7,728 bases of DNA from Desulfofustis sp. (GTDB lineage Bacteria; Desulfobacterota; Desulfobulbia; Desulfobulbales; Desulfocapsaceae), in contig JAQYVS010000027.1 of assembly GCA_030145365.1 (NCBI GenBank), positions 1-7,728 on the forward strand, read 5' to 3'. A program made the position numbers and the translations under genes. Under the pieces are notes generated by a model that was not told the origin of the DNA, did not search any database, and saw only the letters and a program-made list of their open reading frames with translations. Below, one piece after another: positions 1 through 7,333 of the stretch (within the stretch, counting starts at the first letter, position 1; each line of letters opens with the position of its first letter).

Positions 1-76
1 AGGAAATACCTCGCAGCGCATGAATTTTGCCGTAATGCGTTTCAAGATTTTCTATTTCGAGAATAGTATTGCTCAT
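1..76 (-). CDS. livF: LivF, ATP-binding subunit of branched-chain amino acid ABC importer (N-terminal 25 codons only)
   Basis: This is the start of the second ATPase of the importer, cut off by the window edge. Translation from the ATG at 76 gives a short beta-strand start and then ETHYGKIHALRGIS, which matches the A-loop region typical of LivF proteins (the aromatic Tyr that stacks on ATP, followed by the 'G-x-I-x-A-L' run). The Walker A motif lies outside the window. The ATG overlaps the livG stop as ATGA (73-76), so translation is probably coupled to livG. Order and overlap match the standard livHMGF arrangement. The identification rests on 25 residues plus context, and the context makes it strong. 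Confidence 0.88.
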   Translation of the reverse strand, partial: MSNTILEIENLETHYGKIHALRGIS

Positions 77-849
77 TCGACATCGTCCTCTTCTTTTCCC
101 AGATAGGCTTCGATAACTTTTGGGTTGTTCTGTACCTCCTCGGCATTTCCCTGAGCAATTTTCCGACCATAGTCAATGACCGTGATCTTCTCGGACACTT
201 TCATGACGAGTCCCATATCATGTTCGATGAGCAGAATTGTAATACCGAGTTGATTACGAATGCGTTTAATGAGTTCAATCAGCTGCTGTTTTTCGTCAAA
301 ATTGAGACCGGCAGCCGGTTCGTCAAGAAGGAGCAATTTCGGCTTTGTGGCAAGCGCCCTGGCCCACTCGACTCGTCGCTGATTACCGTAGGAGAGGTTC
401 GAGGCAATTCTGTCTTTTTCTTCAAGTATGCCGACAAAATCGAGGCAGGATTCGCAGAACTCTTTTATATCCGCTTCCTCCTTACGCTGTGAAGCGGTAC
501 GCAGAATCGCCCCAATTGCCCCGGCACGCGTCCGACAATGCATTCCCGACATGACATTTTCCAGAACAGTCATACTTTTAAACAGCCTGAGATTCTGGAA
601 GGTTCGCGCCATTCCGCCCTGAGTTATTTTATGCGGTTTTTTGCGGGTGATACCTTTTCCGTTAAAAACTATCTGGCCGCTGTTGGGTTTGTAAAAGCCG
701 GTTATACAGTTGAAGACGGAGGTCTTACCAGCTCCGTTGGGGCCGATTAGGCTGGCGATACTGTTCTCATCAACGGAAAAACTGAGCCTATCGATGACCT
801 GAAGACCTGCAAAGCTCAACATCAGATTATCAATTGTTAATAACGCCAT
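73..849 (-). CDS. livG: LivG, ATP-binding subunit of branched-chain amino acid ABC importer
   Basis: Cytoplasmic ATPase that, with LivF, powers uptake through LivH/LivM. The 258 residues are a normal LivG length. Motifs in order: Walker A GPNGAGKT at 36-43; Q-loop in RTFQNLRLF with Gln85; ABC signature LSYGNQRR from 152, the variant seen in LivG in place of LSGGQ; Walker B LLLLDEP ending near 178 with catalytic Glu177; and the switch histidine His210 in LLIEHDM. The C-terminal tail (NPKVIEAYLG) is the usual extension of this subfamily. The gene starts 35 bases after the livM stop with no clear Shine-Dalgarno sequence in that gap, and ends overlapping livF by four bases. All catalytic residues are present, so it should be functional. 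Confidence 0.95.
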   Translation of the reverse strand: MALLTIDNLMLSFAGLQVIDRLSFSVDENSIASLIGPNGAGKTSVFNCITGFYKPNSGQIVFNGKGITRKKPHKITQGGMARTFQNLRLFKSMTVLENVMSGMHCRTRAGAIGAILRTASQRKEEADIKEFCESCLDFVGILEEKDRIASNLSYGNQRRVEWARALATKPKLLLLDEPAAGLNFDEKQQLIELIKRIRNQLGITILLIEHDMGLVMKVSEKITVIDYGRKIAQGNAEEVQNNPKVIEAYLGKEEDDVE

Positions 850-884
850 ACCATTAATATCGTTGCTGTAGTGAGTGCGTCCGT

Positions 885-1871
885 TTACGACTTTTTAGCC
901 GGCCAGATCCCTTCAGGTCTGTAGAGCATGATTACCAGCATGACAATTGCAAATACCAGAATACGCGATGAACCGAGATCGCGAAAAACCTCAGGGAATA
1001 GCACCAGAGCAAAGGCGCCGACAACAACCCCTGGAATCTTGCCCATGCCTCCGAGAACAACCCCGAGAAGGATAAGCACCGATTGCTGAAAGGTGAACGT
1101 TTCCGGAGAGATGGCCGTCATCTTGGCGGCAAAGAAACATCCCGCGACACCACCAAAAATGGCACCGATAACATAGGCATAGAGTTTTACGGCAACCCTG
1201 TTTATACCCATCGCCTCGGCAGCATCCTCATCTTCTCTTACATATTGCCAGGCCCTGCCAAGGCGGGAATGCTGCAGCCTGTAACTGACATAACAGGAGA
1301 GGATCGCAAGTATCAGAAAGACATAATAGAAATGAATGATCTGGCTCAATTGAAAACCAAAGAGTGACGGTTTCTCGATACCAATCAAACCGCTGGCACC
1401 GCCGGTAATTTCCAGGTTTCTGGCAATAATTCGAACAATTTCACCGAATCCCAATGTCACAATTGCCAGATAATCACTGCGCAGACGCAAAGTGGGGCCG
1501 CCAATAATGATTCCGGCACATGCGGAACACCCGATGGCGACCGGAATGGTAAGCCAGAAATTAACCCCGAATTGCGAAGTCAAGATTCCTGTGGTGTAGG
1601 CTCCAACGGCAAAGAACGCGGCATAACCAAGGTCCAGCAGACCGGCATAACCAACAACGATATTCAAGCCTAGGCAAAGCATCACATAAAACCAGGCGTT
1701 GCTCATTACTTCGAGGACATAGTTATTGGAAACCAGGGGCAACAGCATGGCAGCACCAGCAAGAAACATCAGCACAACCACACGGTTCTTCTGAGAATGG
1801 AGCCAGCCACTCGGTCCGCCGGAGTTGGCTGCACCCGTCCTCTCACCGGCCGTGATGTTTTTCGTTGTCAC
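885..1871 (-). CDS. livM: LivM, inner-membrane permease of branched-chain amino acid ABC importer
   Basis: One of two membrane subunits forming the translocation channel. The 328 residues have a hydrophilic N-terminus of about 29 residues, then many hydrophobic segments (for example about 30-48, 59-78, 105-124, 180-197, 232-249, 264-291 and 303-316). Family features are the NIVVGYAGLLDLGYAAFFAVGAY block (about 70-92), the LRSDYLAIVTLGFGEIVR block (about 130-147), the cytoplasmic ATPase-coupling loop with DEDAAEAMG (214-222), and the C-terminal LYRPEGIWP. E. coli LivM is longer at its N-terminus; this is the common shorter form. The start is GTG, two bases beyond the livH stop, and is supported by an AGAGG ribosome site inside the end of livH. 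Confidence 0.95.
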   Translation of the reverse strand: MTTKNITAGERTGAANSGGPSGWLHSQKNRVVVLMFLAGAAMLLPLVSNNYVLEVMSNAWFYVMLCLGLNIVVGYAGLLDLGYAAFFAVGAYTTGILTSQFGVNFWLTIPVAIGCSACAGIIIGGPTLRLRSDYLAIVTLGFGEIVRIIARNLEITGGASGLIGIEKPSLFGFQLSQIIHFYYVFLILAILSCYVSYRLQHSRLGRAWQYVREDEDAAEAMGINRVAVKLYAYVIGAIFGGVAGCFFAAKMTAISPETFTFQQSVLILLGVVLGGMGKIPGVVVGAFALVLFPEVFRDLGSSRILVFAIVMLVIMLYRPEGIWPAKKS

Positions 1872-1873
1872 TT

Positions 1874-2788
1874 CTACATCCTCTCTATCTCTGTTTTACC
1901 TAAGATTCCGGTGGGTTTGAATACCAGAAGCAGGATGAGGATGCCAAAGGAGAACACATCCTTCCACTCTGTACCTATAAATGGAATCTGGGTACCGTAA
2001 GATTCGAGCAGACCGAGTAAGAGGCCGCCAAGCATGGCTCCCGGGATGGAGCCGATACCTCCGATGACAGCCGCAGTAAAAGCTTTGAGACCAATGACAA
2101 ATCCCATAAAGAAGTGAATACTGCCGTAATAGGTTCCGGCCATGATACCTGCACCGGCTGCAAGTGACGTGCCGATGAAAAAAGTAAGGGCGATAATACG
2201 GTTTACGTTAATTCCCATCAGGCGGCAGGCATCTTGATCAATGGCAATTGCCCGCATTGCCTTGCCATAAAGCGTTTTATGGACGAAAATGTAGAGCGCA
2301 ATCATCAGAACTGCAGCAGCACCAACAATTACCATCTGGGTGTAGGTAATAAATACGTTACCAAAATCAACCCCCTCGTAACCAAGGTCCGTACTGAAGG
2401 CAAGATATTCGCCGTCGGTAAAGGCCATAACAGCATTGGAAAGAACCATGGAGACAGCCAGGGCAGTTATCAATATGGAAAGCCTCGGGGCAGAAAGCAT
2501 CGGCTGATAGGCAATCCGCTGGATCAAAACCCCCAGGAGTCCAACAGCAATCATGCTGAGCACCATTGAGCAGAGAATACCTGCCCAACTACTGCCAAGA
2601 AATGCACTGAGAAAGGAGAGAATGATAAAACCGACAAAGGCACCAATCATGTAAAGATCGCCATGGGCGAAATTCAGTAGCTTGATGATACCGTAAACCA
2701 TGGTATAGCCAAGAGCTACAAGGGCATAAAACGAACCGAGTATCACCCCGTTGGCAAGCTGCTGTAAGAGAATATCCTGGATTGACAT
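1874..2788 (-). CDS. livH: LivH, inner-membrane permease of branched-chain amino acid ABC importer
   Basis: Partner permease of LivM. The 304 residues are close to the roughly 308 of E. coli LivH. The N-terminus has the diagnostic run LANGVILGSFYALVALGYTM then VYGIIKLLNFAHGD (about 11-44). The ATPase-coupling loop lies at about 178-192 (IAIDQDACRLMGI). The conserved GLKAFTAAVIGGIGSIPGA segment is at 233-251, and the C-terminus FKPTGILGKTEIE matches LivH ends. The ATG at 2788 places the conserved N-terminus correctly, but no clear Shine-Dalgarno sequence precedes it. The gene is 153 bases downstream of livK, and that gap holds a strong hairpin. The stop is TAG, two bases before livM. Confidence 0.96.
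   Translation of the reverse strand: MSIQDILLQQLANGVILGSFYALVALGYTMVYGIIKLLNFAHGDLYMIGAFVGFIILSFLSAFLGSSWAGILCSMVLSMIAVGLLGVLIQRIAYQPMLSAPRLSILITALAVSMVLSNAVMAFTDGEYLAFSTDLGYEGVDFGNVFITYTQMVIVGAAAVLMIALYIFVHKTLYGKAMRAIAIDQDACRLMGINVNRIIALTFFIGTSLAAGAGIMAGTYYGSIHFFMGFVIGLKAFTAAVIGGIGSIPGAMLGGLLLGLLESYGTQIPFIGTEWKDVFSFGILILLLVFKPTGILGKTEIERM
1880..1884 (-). promoter_or_regulatory. Ribosome binding site of livM inside the end of livH
   Basis: On the minus strand AGAGG lies eight bases before the GTG at 1871, within the last codons of livH (...GAG AGG ATG TAG). It supports the GTG start and suggests livM translation is coupled to livH termination. Confidence 0.6.
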
Positions 2789-2819
2789 GCCAATTCTATC
2801 GGAAAGAGGATGAAAGAGT

Positions 2820-2862
2820 TCATATACTGCCCGGAATATATTTTATTCCGGGCAGTATATGA
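2820..2862 (-). promoter_or_regulatory. Intercistronic hairpin between livK and livH
   Basis: Arms 2820-2838 and 2844-2862 are perfectly complementary over 19 bases around a five-base loop (2839-2843), with the core CTGCCCGGAAT. Read along the livK-livH transcript, the stem is followed by a mixed AACTCTTTC sequence and not a run of U. It is therefore a poor match to an intrinsic terminator. It more likely stabilises the livK end of the mRNA or gives partial read-through or processing, which would yield more binding protein than permease. The hairpin is seen directly; the role is inferred. Confidence 0.8.
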
Positions 2863-2941
2863 GATGATGGCCTCTGAGAAAGAATGTTTCCTAAGAGTTT
2901 TTCTTTCCTACAATACGAAATGAGTAACCGGGAGTGACGGA

Positions 2942-4054
2942 CTATTTACTGAGCGTCCATTTCCCATCTTTGGCAACAAGGACGACAAAGTTACTATGTG
3001 CCAAGGTGTTTTTGTCTGTGAACGATACTGGTCCTGCAATACCGGTAAAAGATTTGGTTGCAGCAAGTGCTTTTATGATTGCATCTTTCTCTGTTGAGCC
3101 TGCTCGTTTAATGGCATCAGCCATGAGCATCATACCATCGTAGGATAACGCTCCATAAGCATCCGGCTCCTGATTATAGGTCTTCTTGTAGTTCTCGTGA
3201 AAAGTCTTGGCCTCCGGCAGATAGTCAACCGTTGGGTTGGAGAAACAATACACACCTTCAGATGCTTTTCCTGCAATTTCAAGAAGCTTCGGAGAGTTGG
3301 AACCATCACCCACGGCAATCATTCCAAGATAGCCGGCTTGACGGAGCTGTTTTATAACCAGAGCACCATCGGCATAGTAAGCGGTCCAGAAAACCGCATC
3401 GGGTGCCTTGGACTTGATCCGGGTGACGAGTGCAGACTGATCCTGCTCACCTTTATTTACCACTTCATAGGCGACAACTTCTTTACCCATCTCAGTCCAT
3501 TTATCTCTTGTCAGTTTGGCAAGGTCCTCTGAATAACCGTCGCCCTGATGGATTACCGCAATCTTATTAATATTCTTATTTTTAAAGAGTTCGACTGCAG
3601 TGTTAACCTGATCAAAACCGGTGGAATTGATCTGGAAGGCATTACCCATATTGGCATCAATCAGCTTGGTGGAGTTTGCTGCAGCAATAACGAAGGGTAT
3701 ATTGGCATCACCATAAATTTTCAGGGTCGGCAGTGTTGCCCCTGAACAATAGCCTCCAACCAGAGCGGCAATATCGGCAGAGACCAACTTATTGGCAGCA
3801 GCCGTGCCCTGTTGTGGGTCACAGGCATCGTCGCCGGTCATGGTAACGATTTTCATCCCGAGCACTCCGCCAGCATCGTTGATTTCCATGGCAGCGAGCT
3901 TGATGGCATTTTCCATGTCTTTGCCGGCTGTTGCTTCAGAACCGGTAGTAGGCACCATAATTCCAATTTTAAGATCGGCAGCCATAACCTGGCCGAACAA
4001 AAACATACCGGCAACAGCACCGCCAACAACAGATAAGAACAAAGATCTTTTCAT
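2942..4054 (-). CDS. livK: LivK/LivJ-type periplasmic branched-chain amino acid binding protein
   Basis: Periplasmic receptor that delivers substrate to LivHM. From the ATG at 4054 it has 370 residues, with a Sec signal peptide: basic MKRS, a hydrophobic core, and likely cleavage after VMA (residue 25). The mature protein begins ADLKIGIMVPTTG, the usual type I Leu/Ile/Val-binding start. GDDACDPQQ and GGYCSGAT place two cysteines at mature positions 53 and 78 by my count, the same spacing as the disulfide of E. coli LIV-binding protein, with Ser79 directly after. The later segment SYDGMMLMADAIKRAG is also typical. I chose this start over the in-frame ATG at 4177 because AAGGAG lies six bases upstream, the signal peptide begins here, and the promoter lies inside the longer version. 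Exact substrate is uncertain; Leu/Ile/Val is most likely. Confidence 0.93.
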   Translation of the reverse strand: MKRSLFLSVVGGAVAGMFLFGQVMAADLKIGIMVPTTGSEATAGKDMENAIKLAAMEINDAGGVLGMKIVTMTGDDACDPQQGTAAANKLVSADIAALVGGYCSGATLPTLKIYGDANIPFVIAAANSTKLIDANMGNAFQINSTGFDQVNTAVELFKNKNINKIAVIHQGDGYSEDLAKLTRDKWTEMGKEVVAYEVVNKGEQDQSALVTRIKSKAPDAVFWTAYYADGALVIKQLRQAGYLGMIAVGDGSNSPKLLEIAGKASEGVYCFSNPTVDYLPEAKTFHENYKKTYNQEPDAYGALSYDGMMLMADAIKRAGSTEKDAIIKALAATKSFTGIAGPVSFTDKNTLAHSNFVVLVAKDGKWTLSK

Positions 4055-4060
4055 AGTACG

Positions 4061-4066
4061 CTCCTT
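4061..4066 (-). promoter_or_regulatory. Ribosome binding site deciding the livK start
   Basis: AAGGAG on the minus strand, six bases before the ATG at 4054. It is the best ribosome site in the window and fits high expression of the binding protein. It selects this start over the in-frame ATG at 4177. Confidence 0.85.
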
Positions 4067-4138
4067 TTTGATGTAGTTATCGATCTTTTTCCTGTACCCC
4101 TCACAAGAAGGCACACGAAATCTCAATAGTAATCTTAA

Positions 4139-4168
4139 ATTAGATACCAGTTGACCTACTCTTGTCAA
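4139..4168 (-). promoter_or_regulatory. Sigma70-type promoter of the liv operon
   Basis: On the minus strand a perfect TTGACA (-35, 4163-4168) is followed by an 18-base spacer and TCTAAT (-10, 4139-4144, five of six matches). Transcription would start near 4132, giving an untranslated leader of roughly 78 bases before livK. This is in the 232-base gap between the uup stop and livK, where a promoter is expected. The rest of that gap shows no gene or convincing RNA element. Confidence 0.65.
4151..4168 (-). promoter_or_regulatory. Possible operator: dyad TTGAC-N8-GTCAA over the -35 region
   Basis: A five-base inverted repeat, TTGAC and GTCAA, separated by eight bases, covers the -35 hexamer and the adjacent spacer of the livK promoter. 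Position and symmetry would suit a dimeric repressor or a nitrogen or amino-acid responsive regulator. Five-base arms can occur by chance, and one arm is part of the -35 consensus, so the call is tentative. Confidence 0.3.
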
Positions 4169-4286
4169 GAAGATCAATGGCTACTTTGTATCATTTGCCT
4201 CCATAAAGCCAGAAATTTTACATACAATTATCAATGTAACCGAACTCACTATCCCCAATTGTCCCGCCACCGACACATCCGGCGGT

Positions 4287-6158
4287 CTACGCCTTCTTTT
4301 TCCGCTCAAGCTCATCCCACCGCAGATAGAGGCCTTCCACCTCATTCTTAGCTTGTTCCAGCTCACTCCATACTTCCTGTAGTTTTTCAGGATTCGCCGC
4401 CAGCGAGGGATCTGCAATAAGCTGTTCCAATCGTTCACAGGACTGCTCACCGGCCGTTATCTTTTCCTCCATCTGATCATATTCACGCTGATCCAGATAT
4501 GAAAGGCGTCCTGCCATCTTGTCCTTTCTTGGCTTCCCAGTATGCTGAGCGGAATTCTGCCTGTCCTCTGCCCTCTTGGTATCAAACGTTTTACCGGTTG
4601 CAGTTGATTTTTCCGAATCATCACCCAGATCAGCAAGCCACTGTTCATAATCCCCGTACATGCGTAAAACCCCGCCGCCTGTAAAGCCAAGAACCCGGTC
4701 ACAGACTCTGTCTAGCAGGTAGCGATCATGGGTTACCAGGATAATCGCTCCGTGAAATTCCATAAGGCTTTCCTCAAGTACATCGAGTGAGGCAATATCG
4801 AGATCATTGGTGGGCTCGTCCAGCAAAAGAATGTCGGCCGGTTGCCGCATCAGTTCAGCAATCAATATTCTAGCCTGTTCACCACCGGATAAACGGCCCA
4901 CTGGAGTATCGAGCTGGTCGGGGCGAAACAGAAATCGTTTTGCCCATGACACCACATGAACTGAACGGTCTTTGAAGACAATGGAATCCCCCTCCGGCGC
5001 CAGAGCTCTGCGCAAAGAAAGGTTCTGGTTGATGGCGGAACGATCCTGGACGAAATGGACAATGGACAGACCTTCGGCAGCAACAATGGAGCCTTGTTCC
5101 AGATCCAACTCGCCACGACCTCCGGAATACAGCAGATTCAACAATGTTGATTTACCGCAGCCGTTTCTGCCGACAAGGCCGATTCTGGTTCCAGGCGTAA
5201 TGGTGAGATCAAGATCTGAGAACAGTTTATTCTCCTGATACTGCCCGGACAGATCGCAGACTTCCAATAATTTTTTAGTTTTTCTGCCCGTCGCCGTGAA
5301 ATCGATAGCCACTTTGGCATCGGCCCGGTTCTGCTGTTTCACCGTGTCCAGCCGTTCATGAAGCCGATGGGCTTCGTCAATCCGATATCTGGCCTTGGTA
5401 GTTCTGGCCTTAGGACCTCTGCTCAGCCACTCCGCTTCCCTTCTGAATCGGTTCGTCAGTTTTTCTTCCAGCCGGTGCTGCTGTTCAAGAAACTGCTTTC
5501 TCTTCTCGAGAAAGCCTGAGTACTTTCCATCCACCTGAAAGGTACCCGCCGGATAGGCCGAAGATAGTTCAACGATTCGGTTGGCACAATTTTCCAGAAA
5601 ACGCCTATCGTGGCTGACTAGGATAAAAGTTGATGGGCTGATGGCAGTCAGGATGTTGAACAATTTCTCAAGCCAAACAATTCCTTCGATATCCAAATGA
5701 TTGGTTGGCTCATCCATTATCAGCAGATCTGGTTCAACGATAAGGACCCTGCAGATAGACAGTCGTTTGCGCCAGCCTCCGGACAATTGACGAACTGGCA
5801 TTTCATGGTCGTTAAGCTCCACTCTGCTCAACATGGCCTGGGCCCGGTTTAACTTTTCAGCTTCTTCTAACGGGAAGGTTTTGAGCGGTTCAAGCAGATT
5901 ATCGAGGGGACCGAGATCTTCTTGAAATAGATCCGCCTGGGCCAGATAGCTGACCATCAGGGTATTCTTTTTCAGGATTGCTCCACTATCCTCATCCTCG
6001 AGACCGGAGAGAATTTTCAACAAGGTTGATTTTCCTGAGCCGTTTGGGCCGATCAGACCAATCCTGTCACCGTCCTTGATATTCAGATCAAGCTCTGAAA
6101 ATAGATGCTGAGCACCGTAAGATTTGGAAATTGTCCGACAGGAAATTATTGATGACAT
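4287..6158 (-). CDS. uup: Uup-type ABC-F ATPase (soluble tandem-ATPase, ribosome or DNA associated)
   Basis: Soluble protein with two ABC ATPase domains and no membrane segments. Domain 1 has Walker A GPNGSGKST (37-45), signature LSGG (125-128), Walker B MDEPTNHLD (148-156) and His183 in SHDR. The interdomain linker is basic (EWLSRGPKARTTKARYR, about 243-259). Domain 2 has Walker A GRNGCGKST (330-338), LSGG (423-426), LDEPTNDLD (446-454) and His477 in THDR. A charged linker then leads to a C-terminal helical hairpin (about 550-623: RLSYLDQREYDQMEEKI ... YLRWDELE), characteristic of Uup and close to its DNA-binding coiled coil. The 623 residues compare with about 635 in E. coli. E. coli Uup affects precise transposon excision and ribosome-related functions. 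All catalytic residues are intact. The ribosome site is weak. Related EttA or YheS proteins lack this C-terminal domain arrangement. Confidence 0.92.
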   Translation of the reverse strand: MSSIISCRTISKSYGAQHLFSELDLNIKDGDRIGLIGPNGSGKSTLLKILSGLEDEDSGAILKKNTLMVSYLAQADLFQEDLGPLDNLLEPLKTFPLEEAEKLNRAQAMLSRVELNDHEMPVRQLSGGWRKRLSICRVLIVEPDLLIMDEPTNHLDIEGIVWLEKLFNILTAISPSTFILVSHDRRFLENCANRIVELSSAYPAGTFQVDGKYSGFLEKRKQFLEQQHRLEEKLTNRFRREAEWLSRGPKARTTKARYRIDEAHRLHERLDTVKQQNRADAKVAIDFTATGRKTKKLLEVCDLSGQYQENKLFSDLDLTITPGTRIGLVGRNGCGKSTLLNLLYSGGRGELDLEQGSIVAAEGLSIVHFVQDRSAINQNLSLRRALAPEGDSIVFKDRSVHVVSWAKRFLFRPDQLDTPVGRLSGGEQARILIAELMRQPADILLLDEPTNDLDIASLDVLEESLMEFHGAIILVTHDRYLLDRVCDRVLGFTGGGVLRMYGDYEQWLADLGDDSEKSTATGKTFDTKRAEDRQNSAQHTGKPRKDKMAGRLSYLDQREYDQMEEKITAGEQSCERLEQLIADPSLAANPEKLQEVWSELEQAKNEVEGLYLRWDELERKKKA

Positions 6159-6202
6159 GGGTAATAACGGGTTGGCCCTCGAAGCTGAAGTCCCGTTTTA
6201 TC

Positions 6203-6231
6203 TTGAAACTTTAAACCTTTAGGTGTATAAG
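6203..6231 (+). promoter_or_regulatory. Sigma70-type promoter of the peptidase-bactofilin operon
   Basis: TTGAAA (6203-6208) and TATAAG (6226-6231), each five of six matches to consensus, are separated by an ideal 17 bases. Predicted transcription start is near 6238, leaving a leader of about 85 bases before the ATG at 6323. A small dyad ACCT-TT-AGGT (6215-6224) lies in the spacer. This is the best plus-strand promoter in the divergent region. Confidence 0.6.
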
Positions 6232-6279
6232 TAATAAAATATTCTGGCATTCGGATCGCAGAGATTTTACAGATTGCAG

Positions 6280-6308
6280 ATCATACAGATAAAAACAACT
6301 TTTCACAA
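6280..6308 (-). promoter_or_regulatory. Possible promoter of uup
   Basis: Minus-strand TTGTGA (6303-6308, four of six) and TATGAT (6280-6285, five of six) are spaced by 17 bases. Transcription would begin near 6273, with a leader of about 115 bases. The match is moderate and the region is AT-rich, so chance similarity is possible. Confidence 0.35.
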
Positions 6309-6322
6309 CAACCTGTCTGCCC

Positions 6323-7333
6323 ATGAATGAACGTTTTCATATTATCATCACCGGTGAGAGCGGACACTCATCTTCCTTTCAATTTTCAAAAAAGAAACTT
6401 TTTCTAACGATTATAGCTAGTTTCAGTTCTTTTCTTGTGATCAGTGCTCTTGTTTTTTTTACCAGCGGCTCTTATTTCAGCAACCAGCAGTTATGTGAGC
6501 AACTAGATACCCTGCAGGCTCAGGTTGATGAACATGAGCGGACAAAAGCTTCTTACCATACTGAAGTTGAGCGATTGGAGAAGCTCAATCAACAACACCT
6601 TGCAGCCCTGCAACAAGATTACGATTTTAAGCTAAACACTTTGAAAGCTCAGTTTGACGTGGATAACACCACTCTTCAAATGGAAAATGTTGAGCTAATG
6701 AATACAGCCATCAAAGACCTAAATGCTCGAAGTGAGCTGATAGAGTCGGTCATGGATAATATCGGTGTCAAGATAATCAAAAGCGGGCAGGATACTTCGG
6801 CAAACAGTGGTGGTCCCTTCATCCCCGTTCAGACTGCCCCGTATGATGAATTGATGAAAAAAGTCGACAATTATCTGCGTACCATCAAGGGCATGCCGCT
6901 CGGCAAACCGGTGGACGGCTTGATCACATCACGGTTTGGAAATCGCACCGATCCGCTTAATAAACAAAAAGGTTTTCACGAAGGGGTGGACATCCGCGGA
7001 AAACATGGTTCCGATATTCGAGCCACTGCTACCGGCAAGGTCATTAAAGCCTTTGAGAACGCGGGCTATGGAAACTATGTGGAAATCGATCACGGTAACG
7101 GATATCGGACCGTGTACGCTCACATGAAGAATTATCTGGTTAATAAAGGGGAACATGTGAAACAAGGCCAGGTGATCGGCCAGGTTGGAAGCACCGGACG
7201 TTCAACCGGACCTCATCTGCATTATGAAATCCGTTTGAACAAAAAGCCGGTGAGCCCGGTAAAATTCATGAAAATCTCCAATCTTCGCCGCTCGCTGAAG
7301 GCCGTACCCAAAAAGCTCTATGTTCAAAATTAA
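6323..7333 (+). CDS. Membrane-anchored M23 (LytM-domain) peptidoglycan endopeptidase with periplasmic coiled coil
   Basis: Predicted to cut peptide cross-links in peptidoglycan from an inner-membrane anchor. The 336 residues comprise a short cytoplasmic N-terminus (MNERFHIIITGESGHSSSF), a single membrane segment at about 26-47, a heptad-rich coiled coil at about 55-140, a linker, and a LytM domain at about 193-312. Zinc and catalytic residues are all present: His219 and Asp223 in FHEGVDI, His267 in YAHM, and His298 and His300 in GPHLHYE. It is therefore likely an active enzyme, unlike degenerate EnvC or NlpD types. The ATG at 6323 lacks a clear Shine-Dalgarno sequence, but no better start exists. 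Its last codons overlap the likely bactofilin ATG (7320). M23 enzymes beside bactofilins are a known pairing in cell-shape control, as with Helicobacter CcmA and Csd proteins. Confidence 0.92.
   Translation: MNERFHIIITGESGHSSSFQFSKKKLFLTIIASFSSFLVISALVFFTSGSYFSNQQLCEQLDTLQAQVDEHERTKASYHTEVERLEKLNQQHLAALQQDYDFKLNTLKAQFDVDNTTLQMENVELMNTAIKDLNARSELIESVMDNIGVKIIKSGQDTSANSGGPFIPVQTAPYDELMKKVDNYLRTIKGMPLGKPVDGLITSRFGNRTDPLNKQKGFHEGVDIRGKHGSDIRATATGKVIKAFENAGYGNYVEIDHGNGYRTVYAHMKNYLVNKGEHVKQGQVIGQVGSTGRSTGPHLHYEIRLNKKPVSPVKFMKISNLRRSLKAVPKKLYVQN

Noticed and set aside
3197..3532. Plus-strand open frame of 111 codons inside livK.
   Set aside because: The opposite strand encodes a well-conserved binding protein; this is a shadow, as are the similar plus-strand frames at 1083-1367 and 2234-2569.
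4055..4177. Forty-one residue upstream extension of livK from the in-frame ATG at 4177.
   Set aside because: It contains the likely promoter, has no ribosome site, and would bury the signal peptide. The ATG at 4054 has AAGGAG six bases upstream.
4264..4285. CCGCC...GGCGG inverted repeat just after the uup stop, considered as a terminator.
   Set aside because: It has only five paired bases, a 12-base loop and no following U-run on the minus strand. Termination of uup may occur elsewhere, or uup may read through into livK.
6259..6289. Four CAGA copies (at 6259, 6270, 6277 and 6286) upstream of the peptidase gene.
   Set aside because: Spacing is irregular (11, 7 and 9 bases) and the units are only four bases, within chance expectation for this composition.
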